Assembly: GCF_900176205.1 (NCBI RefSeq)
Contig: NZ_LT859959.1
Coordinates: 2,377,001-2,441,000 of the forward strand
DNA: 64,000 nt
From: Bradyrhizobium sp. ORS 285
Lineage (GTDB): Bacteria > Pseudomonadota > Alphaproteobacteria > Rhizobiales > Xanthobacteraceae
Direction: 5' to 3'
Shown here: positions 25,920 through 33,528 of the stretch, piece by piece
How positions within the stretch are numbered: position 1 is the stretch's first letter
How the letters are laid out: each line of letters opens with the position of its first letter
Made by a program: the position numbers and the translations under genes
The notes under the pieces: generated by a model
The model's database searches: none
Told to the model about the DNA's origin: nothing
What the model saw: the letters and a program-made list of their open reading frames with translations, nothing else

Positions 25920-26792
25920 TCAGAGAATGTCTGCGATCGAATGGCCCTGCAACTCGATGCCCAGGCCCTGCATGCCCAGGTCGGTGATCTCGCCGCCCAT
26001 CGCTTTCAGGCTCTCCTCGCGGATCAGCGACATCAGCCCGCGGCGCAACGCCAGGAATTCCGACGACATCATCATCGATTGCTGGCGCGGCCGCTCCAGC
26101 GGGATCTGGATCTCGGCCTTGATCGAGCCGGGGCGCGCGGTCATGCAGTAGACGCGGTCGGACAGGAAGATCGCCTCGTCGATGTCGTGGGTCACGAACA
26201 GCACCGAGATCTTCAGCCGCTGCCACATGTTCGTGAGGATCTGCTGCATGATGATGCGGGTCTGGGCGTCGAGTGCACCAAACGGCTCGTCGAGTAGCAG
26301 CACCTTGGGGCCGGTCGCGAGCGCGCGCACGATGCCGACGCGCTGCTTCATGCCGCCCGAGAGACGTTCGGGGTAGTGGTTCTCGAACGCTTCGAGACCG
26401 GCGAGCCCGAGCAATGTGCGCGCGGCGCGGGCGCGCTCGAACTTGGGCATGCCGCGCATCTTCAAGCCGAACTCGACGTTCTCGCGCACGGTCTTCCAGG
26501 GAAACAGCGAATATTGCTGGAACACCATGCCGCGCTCGGCGCTCGGCCCGGTGACGGCCTGGCCGTCGACGGTGACGACGCCGCTGGTGGGCTTGAGGAA
26601 GCCGGCGACGGCATTGAGCAGGGTCGACTTGCCGCAGCCCGAAGGGCCCACGATCGAGACGAACTCACCGGGGGCGACATGGATCTGCGTGTCGGTGACG
26701 GCTTCGACCGCGCCGTCGATGGTCTCGTAGCTCAGGGCGAAGTTGCGGACGTCGATATGGCCCTGTCTCGTCTCCGCGGCAATCTGGCTCAT
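25920..26792 (-). CDS. Nitrate/sulfonate/taurine-type ABC ATPase
   Basis: A 290-residue ABC ATPase of the SsuB/TauB/NrtD group. Walker A is GPSGCGKSTLLNAV (about 48-61), the Q-loop is FQQYSLFPWKTV, the signature LSGGMKQRVG, Walker B VLLLDEPFGALD and the switch His lies in VTHDIDEA. Start at 26792 is supported by GGAGG five bases before; the frame continues upstream only inside the permease gene. The permease stop overlaps this ATG. It is the last gene of a substrate-binding/permease/ATPase operon read right to left. Confidence 0.93.
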   Translation of the reverse strand: MSQIAAETRQGHIDVRNFALSYETIDGAVEAVTDTQIHVAPGEFVSIVGPSGCGKSTLLNAVAGFLKPTSGVVTVDGQAVTGPSAERGMVFQQYSLFPWKTVRENVEFGLKMRGMPKFERARAARTLLGLAGLEAFENHYPERLSGGMKQRVGIVRALATGPKVLLLDEPFGALDAQTRIIMQQILTNMWQRLKISVLFVTHDIDEAIFLSDRVYCMTARPGSIKAEIQIPLERPRQQSMMMSSEFLALRRGLMSLIREESLKAMGGEITDLGMQGLGIELQGHSIADIL

Positions 26793-27676
26793 CGCGACCT
26801 CCATGGCATCACCAATTGACCGGCGGCGCGGATCACCAGGCTGGAGCCGAGTCCGAGCACACCGATCGCGATCATGCCGAGCGCGATGTCGGCATATTGG
26901 ACCAGCGAGTACGCCTCCCAGGTGAAGTAGCCGATGCCGAACTGTCCGGAGATCATCTCGGCCGCGATCAGCGACACCCATGCGACGCCCATGCCGACGG
27001 TGAGGCCGGTGAAGATGTGGGGCAGGGAAGCAGGGAAATAGACCTCGCGGAAGATCGAGGCCTCGCGCGCGCCGAGGCATTTGGCGGCGCGCACCAGCAC
27101 CGGATCGACCAGCGTCATGCCGTGCAGCGTGTTGACCAGGATCGGGAAGAACGAGCCGAGGAAGGTGATGAAGACGATGCTCTGCTCGTTGGTCGGCCAC
27201 AACATGATGGCCATCGGCACCCAGGCGATGGCGGGGATCGGGCGCAGCACCTCCGCGACCGGGAAGATGATCTCGTGCACCAGCTTGAAGCGGCCCATGA
27301 TCAGGCCGAGCGGCACGCCGACCAGAGCGGCCAGCGAGAACCCGATGAAGATCCGGCGACAACTGAGCAGGATGTGCATCAGGAACTTCGGATCATGGAT
27401 CGCCTTGGTGAAGCTCGCATAGACCGCCAGGGGCGCCGGCACGTTGGTGAACTTCACGAAGAAGACGACGCGGTAGGTCGTCAGCAGGTGCCAGGCGATC
27501 AGGAACAGGATCAGCGATGCGGTGCCGATCAGCAGGCCGCGCAGCCGGTCCTGGTTCAGCCGGAACCAGCGCGCGGCGCGGGCGGAGAACTCCGGCCGGC
27601 TCGGCGGGGTGGCGGCGGCAGGCGCGGCGGGCGCCGCAGCCTGCTCGGGCGATGTCATCAAAGCGGGGCTGCTCAC
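26789..27676 (-). CDS. Nitrate/sulfonate/taurine-type ABC permease
   Basis: A 295-residue inner-membrane permease of the SsuC/TauC type (BPD_transp_1) with six hydrophobic helices. The ATPase-contact loop is AAKCLGAREASIFREVYFPASLPHIF (read as AAKCLGAREASIFREV then YFPASLPHIF) at about residues 190-215. An Ala/Pro-rich cytoplasmic N-terminus of about 40 residues precedes the first helix. It overlaps the binding-protein gene upstream and the ATPase downstream by four bases each, a tightly coupled operon. Confidence 0.92.
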   Translation of the reverse strand: MSSPALMTSPEQAAAPAAPAAATPPSRPEFSARAARWFRLNQDRLRGLLIGTASLILFLIAWHLLTTYRVVFFVKFTNVPAPLAVYASFTKAIHDPKFLMHILLSCRRIFIGFSLAALVGVPLGLIMGRFKLVHEIIFPVAEVLRPIPAIAWVPMAIMLWPTNEQSIVFITFLGSFFPILVNTLHGMTLVDPVLVRAAKCLGAREASIFREVYFPASLPHIFTGLTVGMGVAWVSLIAAEMISGQFGIGYFTWEAYSLVQYADIALGMIAIGVLGLGSSLVIRAAGQLVMPWRSR

Positions 27677-29088
27677 GTCTTGCCTCCCGCTACCGCGAGC
27701 TTCACGGCCTCGTCAAGTCCCATCACCTTGCCGCCGATCGTTGCGGCGTAGGCCTCGGCATCTTTCTTCAGCAGGAAAGGCGCGATTTCGCCATTCGCGG
27801 CGGCGAAGAAGGCCTGGTCGGCGAACAGCTTGATGCCGCGGGCGGTGTCGAAGACATAGGCGACGTTGATCTTCTTGCCCTTGGCCTTGTAGTCGGCATA
27901 GGCGCCGAGCGTGCAGGCTGCGCTGCTGAAGGCGGAGATGCCCTCGCCATCGACCCAGACCTCGCCGGCCTTGCGCGGCTCGGTGATCGGCTTGTTGCAG
28001 AACTTGTCCTGGCCGGAGACCTCGTAGTTCGCAGTGCTGGCGAGCTCCTTGTCATAGTCGAGCTTCAGCTCGGCATAGGCCTTGCGGATATAGCTGTCGT
28101 CGACCCATTTCTTCGGATCGAACTCCTTCATGCGCCCGAGGCTCTGCAGCACCTTGACGTCGGTCGCGGCCGCATCGACCAGCGCCGGCTTGATCGTCGG
28201 ATCGGTGGTCATATTGCCGCCGGGTCCGAGGAAGATGTAGACGACCTCCTTGTTGATCCCGGTCCATTCCTGGATCTTCTCGGCCGCCGCCTTCGGGTCC
28301 TGGCGGAGCCACTGGTTGGCGGCGATGACCGCCTTGACATAGGCGATCACGACCTCCGGATATTTCTCGGCGAAGTCGGTACGGACGACCACGCCGTGGA
28401 AGGTCGGCAGATTGGTCTGGACGCCGTCATAGATCTTGCGGGCAAAGCCGCGGAAGGGCAGCAACTCGGCGAACGGCACGAAGTCGGCATGGGCGTCGAT
28501 CTTCTTTTCCTGCAGGTTGGTCGAGCCGACCTCCGGGGTCTGGCTGACGAGCTGGAAGAAGTCCGAGGGATAGCCGCCGTCCTGCAGCGCCTTGAGGACC
28601 ATGCCATGTGCGGCCGAGCCGAACGGCACGCTGACCAGCTTGCCCTTGAGGTCCGATAGCTCGTAGTAGGGCGAGTCCTTGTGAACGACGATGCCGTTGC
28701 CCGAGCCGGACAGGCTGTAGGCGGCGACCGCAATCAGCCGGCTCTTGCTCTCGGGATTGGTCTCGAAGGTGAAGCCGTTCACGATCAGAGGATAGTCGCC
28801 CATCATGCCGAATTGCAGCTTGTTCGCCATCATGCCGTTGGTGACCGGCGGGCCTGACGTGAAGTTCTGCCACTCGATCTCGAACTTGATGTTGGCGTAC
28901 TTGCCGTCCTTGGGGAGATACTTCTCCAACAGCTTGAGCTGCCGCACGATCGTGCCGGCGGTCACCGTGTTGGTCGTCGTGTCCTGGGTGCCGATTCCGA
29001 TCGTGACCGTCTCTGCTGCGGCGGGCTGCGCTGCGATGAATGACAGGCAGGTGACGGACAGTATGAGCGCTTCAAGGCGGCGGACCAT
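27673..29088 (-). CDS. Nitrate/sulfonate/taurine-type ABC substrate-binding protein
   Basis: A periplasmic protein of 471 residues in the NrtA/SsuA-like NMT1 class. The signal peptide (about 1-25) ends in QPAAAET. GGGG lies six bases before ATG 29088; ATG 29094 is also possible. At 471 residues it is longer than SsuA/TauA proteins (310-340) and nearer to NrtA-type proteins. Its last 100 residues hold three Cys and read like an added C-terminal part. The ligand may be a sulfonate, but the neighbours (AprA-like flavoprotein, ferredoxin) do not settle this. A 12-bp operator candidate shared with three neighbouring promoters lies 83 bp upstream. Confidence 0.85.
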   Translation of the reverse strand: MVRRLEALILSVTCLSFIAAQPAAAETVTIGIGTQDTTTNTVTAGTIVRQLKLLEKYLPKDGKYANIKFEIEWQNFTSGPPVTNGMMANKLQFGMMGDYPLIVNGFTFETNPESKSRLIAVAAYSLSGSGNGIVVHKDSPYYELSDLKGKLVSVPFGSAAHGMVLKALQDGGYPSDFFQLVSQTPEVGSTNLQEKKIDAHADFVPFAELLPFRGFARKIYDGVQTNLPTFHGVVVRTDFAEKYPEVVIAYVKAVIAANQWLRQDPKAAAEKIQEWTGINKEVVYIFLGPGGNMTTDPTIKPALVDAAATDVKVLQSLGRMKEFDPKKWVDDSYIRKAYAELKLDYDKELASTANYEVSGQDKFCNKPITEPRKAGEVWVDGEGISAFSSAACTLGAYADYKAKGKKINVAYVFDTARGIKLFADQAFFAAANGEIAPFLLKKDAEAYAATIGGKVMGLDEAVKLAVAGGKT

Positions 29089-29171
29089 TCTCATCCCCGT
29101 TCGGTTGGATGGCTGATGGCGCCATGATGAAGGCCGCATCCGTGAGCGCAAATCCGGACTTCGGCTTGGGG

Positions 29172-29183
29172 TCGATTAGTTGC
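29172..29183 (-). promoter_or_regulatory. Shared operator motif, site A (ABC operon)
   Basis: On the minus strand this reads GCAACTAATCGA, continuing CC, identical over 14 bases to site C at 30540. It lies 83 bp upstream of the binding-protein start. Confidence 0.6.
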
Positions 29184-29251
29184 CGTCAAATCCCGGTTGC
29201 GTACTCCTTGGGCAACTTTGCTCCTGACAGCCGCTTGCATGAGCAGGCCGG

Positions 29252-30031
29252 CTAGTCGGCGGCCTGGCCGCGCATCTCGTCCAGGATATCGGGACGGCAG
29301 ACCACGATCTGTGAGCGCTTCGTCCGGACGATGTTCTTCTCTTGCATCCGCTTCAGGCTGATCGTCACCCATTGCCGCGTGGCGCCGACCATGTGCGCGA
29401 TGTCGGCATGGGTGAAGGCTGCAGCGATGACCTTGCCGTCGGGATCATCGACGCCGTAGAGGTCGACCAGATGCAGCAGGAGATGCGCGAGCCGCTCGGT
29501 GATGGAACGCGTGCCCAGCATTTGCGCCAGCGCGGAGTAGCACTTGCCCTTGAAGCTCAGGCCCTCGATCAGCCCGATCGCGAGGTTGGGGATGTCAGCG
29601 ACCAGCGCGCGCAGCTCCTTGCCTGGAAGCTGAATGACACTGGCGTTGCTGGCCGCGACTCCAGACCATTGATGCACGCCGGTATCGAACACTTCCGGGC
29701 CGCCGACGAAATTGCCGACATGCCAATAGGCCAGCGTGATCTCGCGTCCCTGCGGCGAGGTGTAGAACACCCGGATGCGGCCGCTCTCGATCAGGAAGAT
29801 GCCGTCATGTTTAGCGCCCTGGCTGAACAGCGTCTGGCCGCGGTTCAAGACCTTGCGGCGCCCCTGCTTGAGCACCTGCTCACGCTCACGCAGACTGAGC
29901 CTGTCGATCAGCGACGGCGGCCCGCCGATGGACTGCTGGCTTTCGCTGAGCAGAAGCGACGAACTGGTCACGGCGCGTGCGGATGTCAGGGGCGAGGGCA
30001 CGGCTTCCGGTTTGGCCGCCTGCAGCAACAT
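29252..30031 (-). CDS. Crp/Fnr-family transcriptional regulator
   Basis: A 259-residue regulator. A cyclic-nucleotide-binding-type beta roll spans about 55-165 (LFSQGAKHDGIFLIESGRIRVF in two parts: LFSQGAKHDGIFLI, ESGRIRVF), then a dimerisation helix and a winged HTH (about 200-245: HADIAHMVGATRQWVTISLK). It has only two Cys, both away from the N-terminus, so it cannot hold an FNR-type cluster; the ligand is unknown. I place the start at 30031, where GGAGG lies six bases upstream; the ATG at 30046 has no such site. A near-perfect palindrome overlaps that upstream ATG and may be its own operator. It sits in the middle of the four promoters that share the GCAACTAAT motif and is their best candidate regulator. 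Confidence 0.88.
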   Translation of the reverse strand: MLLQAAKPEAVPSPLTSARAVTSSSLLLSESQQSIGGPPSLIDRLSLREREQVLKQGRRKVLNRGQTLFSQGAKHDGIFLIESGRIRVFYTSPQGREITLAYWHVGNFVGGPEVFDTGVHQWSGVAASNASVIQLPGKELRALVADIPNLAIGLIEGLSFKGKCYSALAQMLGTRSITERLAHLLLHLVDLYGVDDPDGKVIAAAFTHADIAHMVGATRQWVTISLKRMQEKNIVRTKRSQIVVCRPDILDEMRGQAAD

Positions 30032-30046
30032 GTCTTGCCTCCGCAT

Positions 30047-30061
30047 TGATCACGTTGATCA
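30047..30061 (-). promoter_or_regulatory. Candidate autoregulatory palindrome of Crp/Fnr gene
   Basis: TGATCA-CGT-TGATCA: two TGATCA hexamers three bases apart, giving a 15-bp near-dyad that resembles Crp/Fnr half-sites. It lies 15 bases upstream of the chosen start of the regulator. Confidence 0.4.
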
Positions 30062-30104
30062 GAGGCGGAGCAATGTTCGTGCCATCCGGTGCGGCGGCCA
30101 GGGC

Positions 30105-30395
30105 TCAGCCCGCAGCGAGTTCCCAGAGGTATGATTTCGGATAAATGCCGCGATTGTGGCCGTCGGAGAACGCGATGTTCAGGCCGTAGCCAAGGTCTCC
30201 GAGGCCGACGATGCCGATGCCTGGAAAATGCGCCGGGAAGCGGTCGTCGAAGCGCGCGCGCCGGCAATGCGCGCACATGCAGGACTGGCGCAGCCGTTCG
30301 GCCGACAGCACGGCAGGTCGCCGGCTCTCGTCCCGCAGCAGCAAGGATGTCAGATCGGAGCTGACCTCGCACTCTGCGATATCAGATACGGCCAT
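30105..30395 (-). CDS. DUF971 (GBBH-like N-terminal) domain protein
   Basis: A 96-residue protein of the DUF971 family, the small domain found at the N-terminus of gamma-butyrobetaine hydroxylase and next to ApbC/Mrp Fe-S proteins. The family pattern is clear: LSAERLRQSCMCAHCRRAR, then GLGDLGYGLNIAFSDGHNRG and IYPKSYLWELA at the end. The CMCAHC pair of Cys plus a later His could bind metal. Start 30395 is supported by AGGAGA four bases before. It is divergent from the ferredoxin reductase gene, with sites B and C of the shared motif between them, so it probably belongs to the same regulon. Confidence 0.85.
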   Translation of the reverse strand: MAVSDIAECEVSSDLTSLLLRDESRRPAVLSAERLRQSCMCAHCRRARFDDRFPAHFPGIGIVGLGDLGYGLNIAFSDGHNRGIYPKSYLWELAAG

Positions 30396-30458
30396 GTTGT
30401 CTCCTGGTTGCGCCAAGACCTGATGGTCAGTCTAAGCGCCCGGGACGGGAGCCACCCA

Positions 30459-30470
30459 GCAACTAATTGC
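30459..30470. promoter_or_regulatory. Shared operator motif, site B (DUF971 gene)
   Basis: GCAACTAATTGC, the most symmetric copy (GCAA-N4-TTGC). It lies 63 bp upstream of the DUF971 start at 30395. Confidence 0.6.
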
Positions 30471-30539
30471 CAGCGACAGCCGAATCTCGATTCGTCATCC
30501 TCAGTCGCCGTGGTTTCGACCGTCCGACCGCCAAACTTT

Positions 30540-30551
30540 GCAACTAATCGA
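30540..30551 (+). promoter_or_regulatory. Shared operator motif, site C (ferredoxin reductase)
   Basis: GCAACTAATCGA, followed by CC as in site A. It lies 94 bp upstream of the ferredoxin-NADP reductase start at 30646. Confidence 0.6.
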
Positions 30552-30645
30552 CCGGCGCGGTGCTTTCGAAATTGCCGCAGCGGCTCGTTTCCGCGACATC
30601 GTCCTCATCAACCGAGGCACGGCGCATGCGCCGCGAGGAGACGAG

Positions 30646-31419
30646 ATGAGCGCTTTTCAGACCGCCACGGTGTTGTCGGTCCGGCACTGGACCGATACGC
30701 TGTTCAGCTTCACAGCCACGCGGGATCCCGGCTTCCGCTTCCAGAACGGCCAGTTCGCGATGATCGGGCTGGAGGTCGACGGCCGGCCGCTGATGCGCGC
30801 CTACAGCATGGCAAGCGCCAATCACGAGGAGGCGCTGGAATTCTTCAGCATCAAGGTCGCCGATGGTCCGCTGACCTCCAGGCTGCAGAAGATCAGGGAG
30901 GGCGATCGCATCCTGGTCGGCCGCAAGGCGACGGGAACGCTGATCGCCGGCAATCTCATTCCGGGACGCCGGCTGCTGCTGCTGTCGACCGGGACCGGGC
31001 TCGCGCCGTTCGCCAGCCTGATCAAGGACCCCGAGATCTATGAGACCTATGACACCATCGTGCTGGCGCATGGGTGCCGGCAGGTCTCCGAGCTCGCCTA
31101 TGGCGAGCAGCTCGTCGACGGGCTGCGCAGTCACGAGTTCTTTGGCTCGTTGGTCCGAGACCGGCTGCTCTATTACCCCACCGTCACCCGCGAGCCGTTC
31201 CGGAACCGCGGCCGCATCACCGACCTGATCGCATCGGGGCAGATGTTCGCGGATATCGGCGGGCCGGATCTCGACCGCGAGACGGATCGGGTGATGCTGT
31301 GCGGCAGCCCTGGGATGTTGGCCGAGCTGCAGACCATGCTGGAAGCGCGAGGCTTCACCGAAGGCAATCACAGCACGCCCGGTCATTTCGTCGTCGAGAA
31401 GGCCTTCGTCGAGCGCTGA
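30646..31419 (+). CDS. Ferredoxin--NADP reductase
   Basis: A 257-residue FAD enzyme of the bacterial subclass of plant-type reductases. The FAD motif RAYSMASANHEE (about 46-57), the pyrophosphate loop in GPLTSRLQ, and the NADP motifs LLLLSTGTGLAPFASLIKD (about 107-125) and MLCGSPGMLAELQ are all present. The C-terminus ends VEKAFVER, as in this subclass. ATG 30646 follows GAGGAGAC. It moves electrons between NADPH and ferredoxin; the ferredoxin and the flavoprotein next door are the likely partners. The shared motif at 30540 implies joint control. Confidence 0.92.
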   Translation: MSAFQTATVLSVRHWTDTLFSFTATRDPGFRFQNGQFAMIGLEVDGRPLMRAYSMASANHEEALEFFSIKVADGPLTSRLQKIREGDRILVGRKATGTLIAGNLIPGRRLLLLSTGTGLAPFASLIKDPEIYETYDTIVLAHGCRQVSELAYGEQLVDGLRSHEFFGSLVRDRLLYYPTVTREPFRNRGRITDLIASGQMFADIGGPDLDRETDRVMLCGSPGMLAELQTMLEARGFTEGNHSTPGHFVVEKAFVER

Positions 31420-31449
31420 TCCCCGGCCGGGAAGAAACGCGCTCCGGCG

Positions 31450-31461
31450 ACAACTAATTGC
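31450..31461 (+). promoter_or_regulatory. Shared operator motif, site D (flavoprotein operon)
   Basis: ACAACTAATTGC, differing from site B at one base. It lies 67 bp upstream of the flavoprotein start at 31529. Confidence 0.6.
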
Positions 31462-31528
31462 TATCGCCGGCCGCCCCGCTGAACAACTCTGACCAGGACC
31501 GGTGTCCCCGGCCAAGCAGGAGCTTAGA

Positions 31529-33271
31529 ATGGCAATGGATGAAATCGTCGACGGCCTCTCGGAGGTGTCCTGCGACGTGCTGGTGATCGGTGGCGGCACG
31601 GCCGGCCCGATGGCCGCCCTGAAGGCCAAGATGAAGAATCCGAAGGCCAACGTCGTTCTGCTCGAGAAGGCCAACGTCAAGCGTTCCGGCGCGATCTCGA
31701 TGGGCATGGACGGCCTGAACAACGCCGTCATCCCCGGCTACGCGACGCCGGAGCAGTACACCAAGGAGATCACGATCGCCAATGACGGCATCGTCGACCA
31801 GAAGGCGGTCTATAAATACGCCCAGAGCTGCTACGGGATCATCGAGGAGCTCGACAGCTTCGGCATCCGCTTCCTCAAGAACGAGAACGGCGATTATGCC
31901 GTCAAGAAGGTGCACCACATCGGCACCTATGTTCTGCCGATGCCGAACGGCGAGACCGTCAAGAAGGCGCTGTACCGCCAGCTGCGCCGCGCGCGCATCC
32001 TGATCTCCAACCGCTACATGGCGACGCGGCTGCTGAAGTCGAGCGACGGCCGCATTGCGGGTGCCGTGAGCGTCAACACCCGCACCGCCGAGATCCTGGT
32101 GATCAAGGCCAAGGCGGTGATCCTGTGCATGGGCGCGGCCGGCCGGCTCGGCCTGCCGACGTCCGGCTACATGTTCGGCACCTACGAGAACGCCGCCAAT
32201 TCCGGCGACGGCTATGCGATGGCCTATCACGCGGGCGCGGCGCTCGCCAATCTCGAATGCTTCCAGATCAATCCGCTGATCAAGGACTATAACGGCCCGG
32301 CCTGCGCCTATGTCGCCGGTCCGTTCGGCGCCTACACCGCCAACAACGAGGACCGCCGCTTCATCGAATGCGACTATTGGTCTGGCCAGATGATGCTCGA
32401 GTTCTACAACGAGCTGCTGTCGGGCAAGGGGCCGGTGTTCCTGCAGCTGAAGCATCTGCACGATAAGACCATCGAAGAAATCGAGCACACCCTGCACAAG
32501 GTCGAACGTCCGACGCGGGGGCTGTTCCAGGAAGGGCGCGGCGTCGACTACCGCAAGGAGTCGATCGAGATGCACATCTCCGAGATCGGCTTCTGCTCCG
32601 GCCACAGCGCGTCGGGCGTGTTCGTCGACGACAATGCCCGTACCACCGTTCCCGGGCTCTACGCAGCCGGCGATATGGCGAGCGTCCCGCACAATTACAT
32701 GCTGGGTGCCTTCACCAACGGCTCGTTCGCCGGGCTCGACGCGATGGAGTTCGCCGACAATCACGATTTCGGCGAGATCGACTCCGCCGAGATCGCGGTG
32801 GAGCGCGAGCGCGTGATGGCGCCGACGAAGCGGGAGGACGGCATTCCGCCGAACCAGATCGAGTACAAGACGCGCAGGCTGGTCAACGACTATCTGCAGC
32901 CGCCGAAGGTGACGCGCAAATACGAGCTCGGCATGCGCCGGCTCGCCGAGGTCCGCGAGGACATGCAGGAGCGCATGATCGCGCGCAATGCGCATGAGCT
33001 GCTGCGCGCGCTCGAGGTGCAGTCGATCATGGATTGCGCCGACATGGCCGCCCACGCCTCGCTGTTCCGCGAGGAGAGCCGCTGGGGGCTCTATCACTGG
33101 CGCACGGATTTCCCGGAGAAGGACAACGAGAACTGGTTCTGCCACACGCTGTTGAGCAAGCAGGACGGCAGGATGACCAGCGAGAAGCGGGAGGTGCAGC
33201 CCTATGTCGTGCCGATCGCGGACGACGAGAAGGACCTCTACGACAAGCAGCGCATCCGCGCCAGCGCCTGA
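31529..33271 (+). CDS. AprA/fumarate-reductase-like FAD flavoprotein
   Basis: A 580-residue flavoprotein of the succinate dehydrogenase/fumarate reductase superfamily, looking closest to adenylylsulfate reductase alpha (AprA-like). The FAD site opens DVLVIGGGTAGPMAALKAK (about 14-32) and continues VVLLEKANVKRSGAISMGMDGLNN; a second FAD block is TVPGLYAAGDMASVPHNYMLGAF (about 372-394). ATG 31529 follows CAGGAG. The next gene is a small two-cluster ferredoxin like a trimmed AprB. A NADPH-reductase-ferredoxin-flavoprotein chain can be drawn from the neighbours. The substrate is unknown; a sulfur compound is plausible given the transporter. Confidence 0.82.
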   Translation: MAMDEIVDGLSEVSCDVLVIGGGTAGPMAALKAKMKNPKANVVLLEKANVKRSGAISMGMDGLNNAVIPGYATPEQYTKEITIANDGIVDQKAVYKYAQSCYGIIEELDSFGIRFLKNENGDYAVKKVHHIGTYVLPMPNGETVKKALYRQLRRARILISNRYMATRLLKSSDGRIAGAVSVNTRTAEILVIKAKAVILCMGAAGRLGLPTSGYMFGTYENAANSGDGYAMAYHAGAALANLECFQINPLIKDYNGPACAYVAGPFGAYTANNEDRRFIECDYWSGQMMLEFYNELLSGKGPVFLQLKHLHDKTIEEIEHTLHKVERPTRGLFQEGRGVDYRKESIEMHISEIGFCSGHSASGVFVDDNARTTVPGLYAAGDMASVPHNYMLGAFTNGSFAGLDAMEFADNHDFGEIDSAEIAVERERVMAPTKREDGIPPNQIEYKTRRLVNDYLQPPKVTRKYELGMRRLAEVREDMQERMIARNAHELLRALEVQSIMDCADMAAHASLFREESRWGLYHWRTDFPEKDNENWFCHTLLSKQDGRMTSEKREVQPYVVPIADDEKDLYDKQRIRASA

Positions 33272-33292
33272 CGATCAGACGGAGAACGAGAC

Positions 33293-33526
33293 ATGCCTCT
33301 TGCAACCTATCAGACGTCGGTTCCGGTGGTGGTCGACGACGCCAAATGTATCGCCGACAAGGGCTGCACGGTGTGCGTCGATGTCTGCCCGCTCGACGTG
33401 CTCAGGATCAGCGACATGACCGGCAAGGCCTTCATGGCCTATGACGAGTGCTGGTACTGCATGCCCTGCGAGGCGGATTGCCCGACGGGCGCCGTCACCG
33501 TCAACATTCCCTATCTGCTGAGGTGA
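33293..33526 (+). CDS. Small ferredoxin with two [4Fe-4S] sites (AprB-like)
   Basis: A 77-residue ferredoxin. The first cluster motif is CIADKGCTVCVDVCP, with an unusual five-residue first spacing; the second is the standard CWYCMPCEADCP. A classical AprB has an additional C-terminal tail that is absent here. It starts 21 bases after the flavoprotein and ends two bases before the HEAT-repeat gene. It is the natural electron link between the ferredoxin reductase and the flavoprotein. Confidence 0.9.
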   Translation: MPLATYQTSVPVVVDDAKCIADKGCTVCVDVCPLDVLRISDMTGKAFMAYDECWYCMPCEADCPTGAVTVNIPYLLR

Positions 33527-33528
33527 TC

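Noticed and set aside
29252..30031. Oxygen-sensing FNR with an Fe-S cluster
   Set aside because: Only two cysteines are present and neither is in an N-terminal cluster motif.
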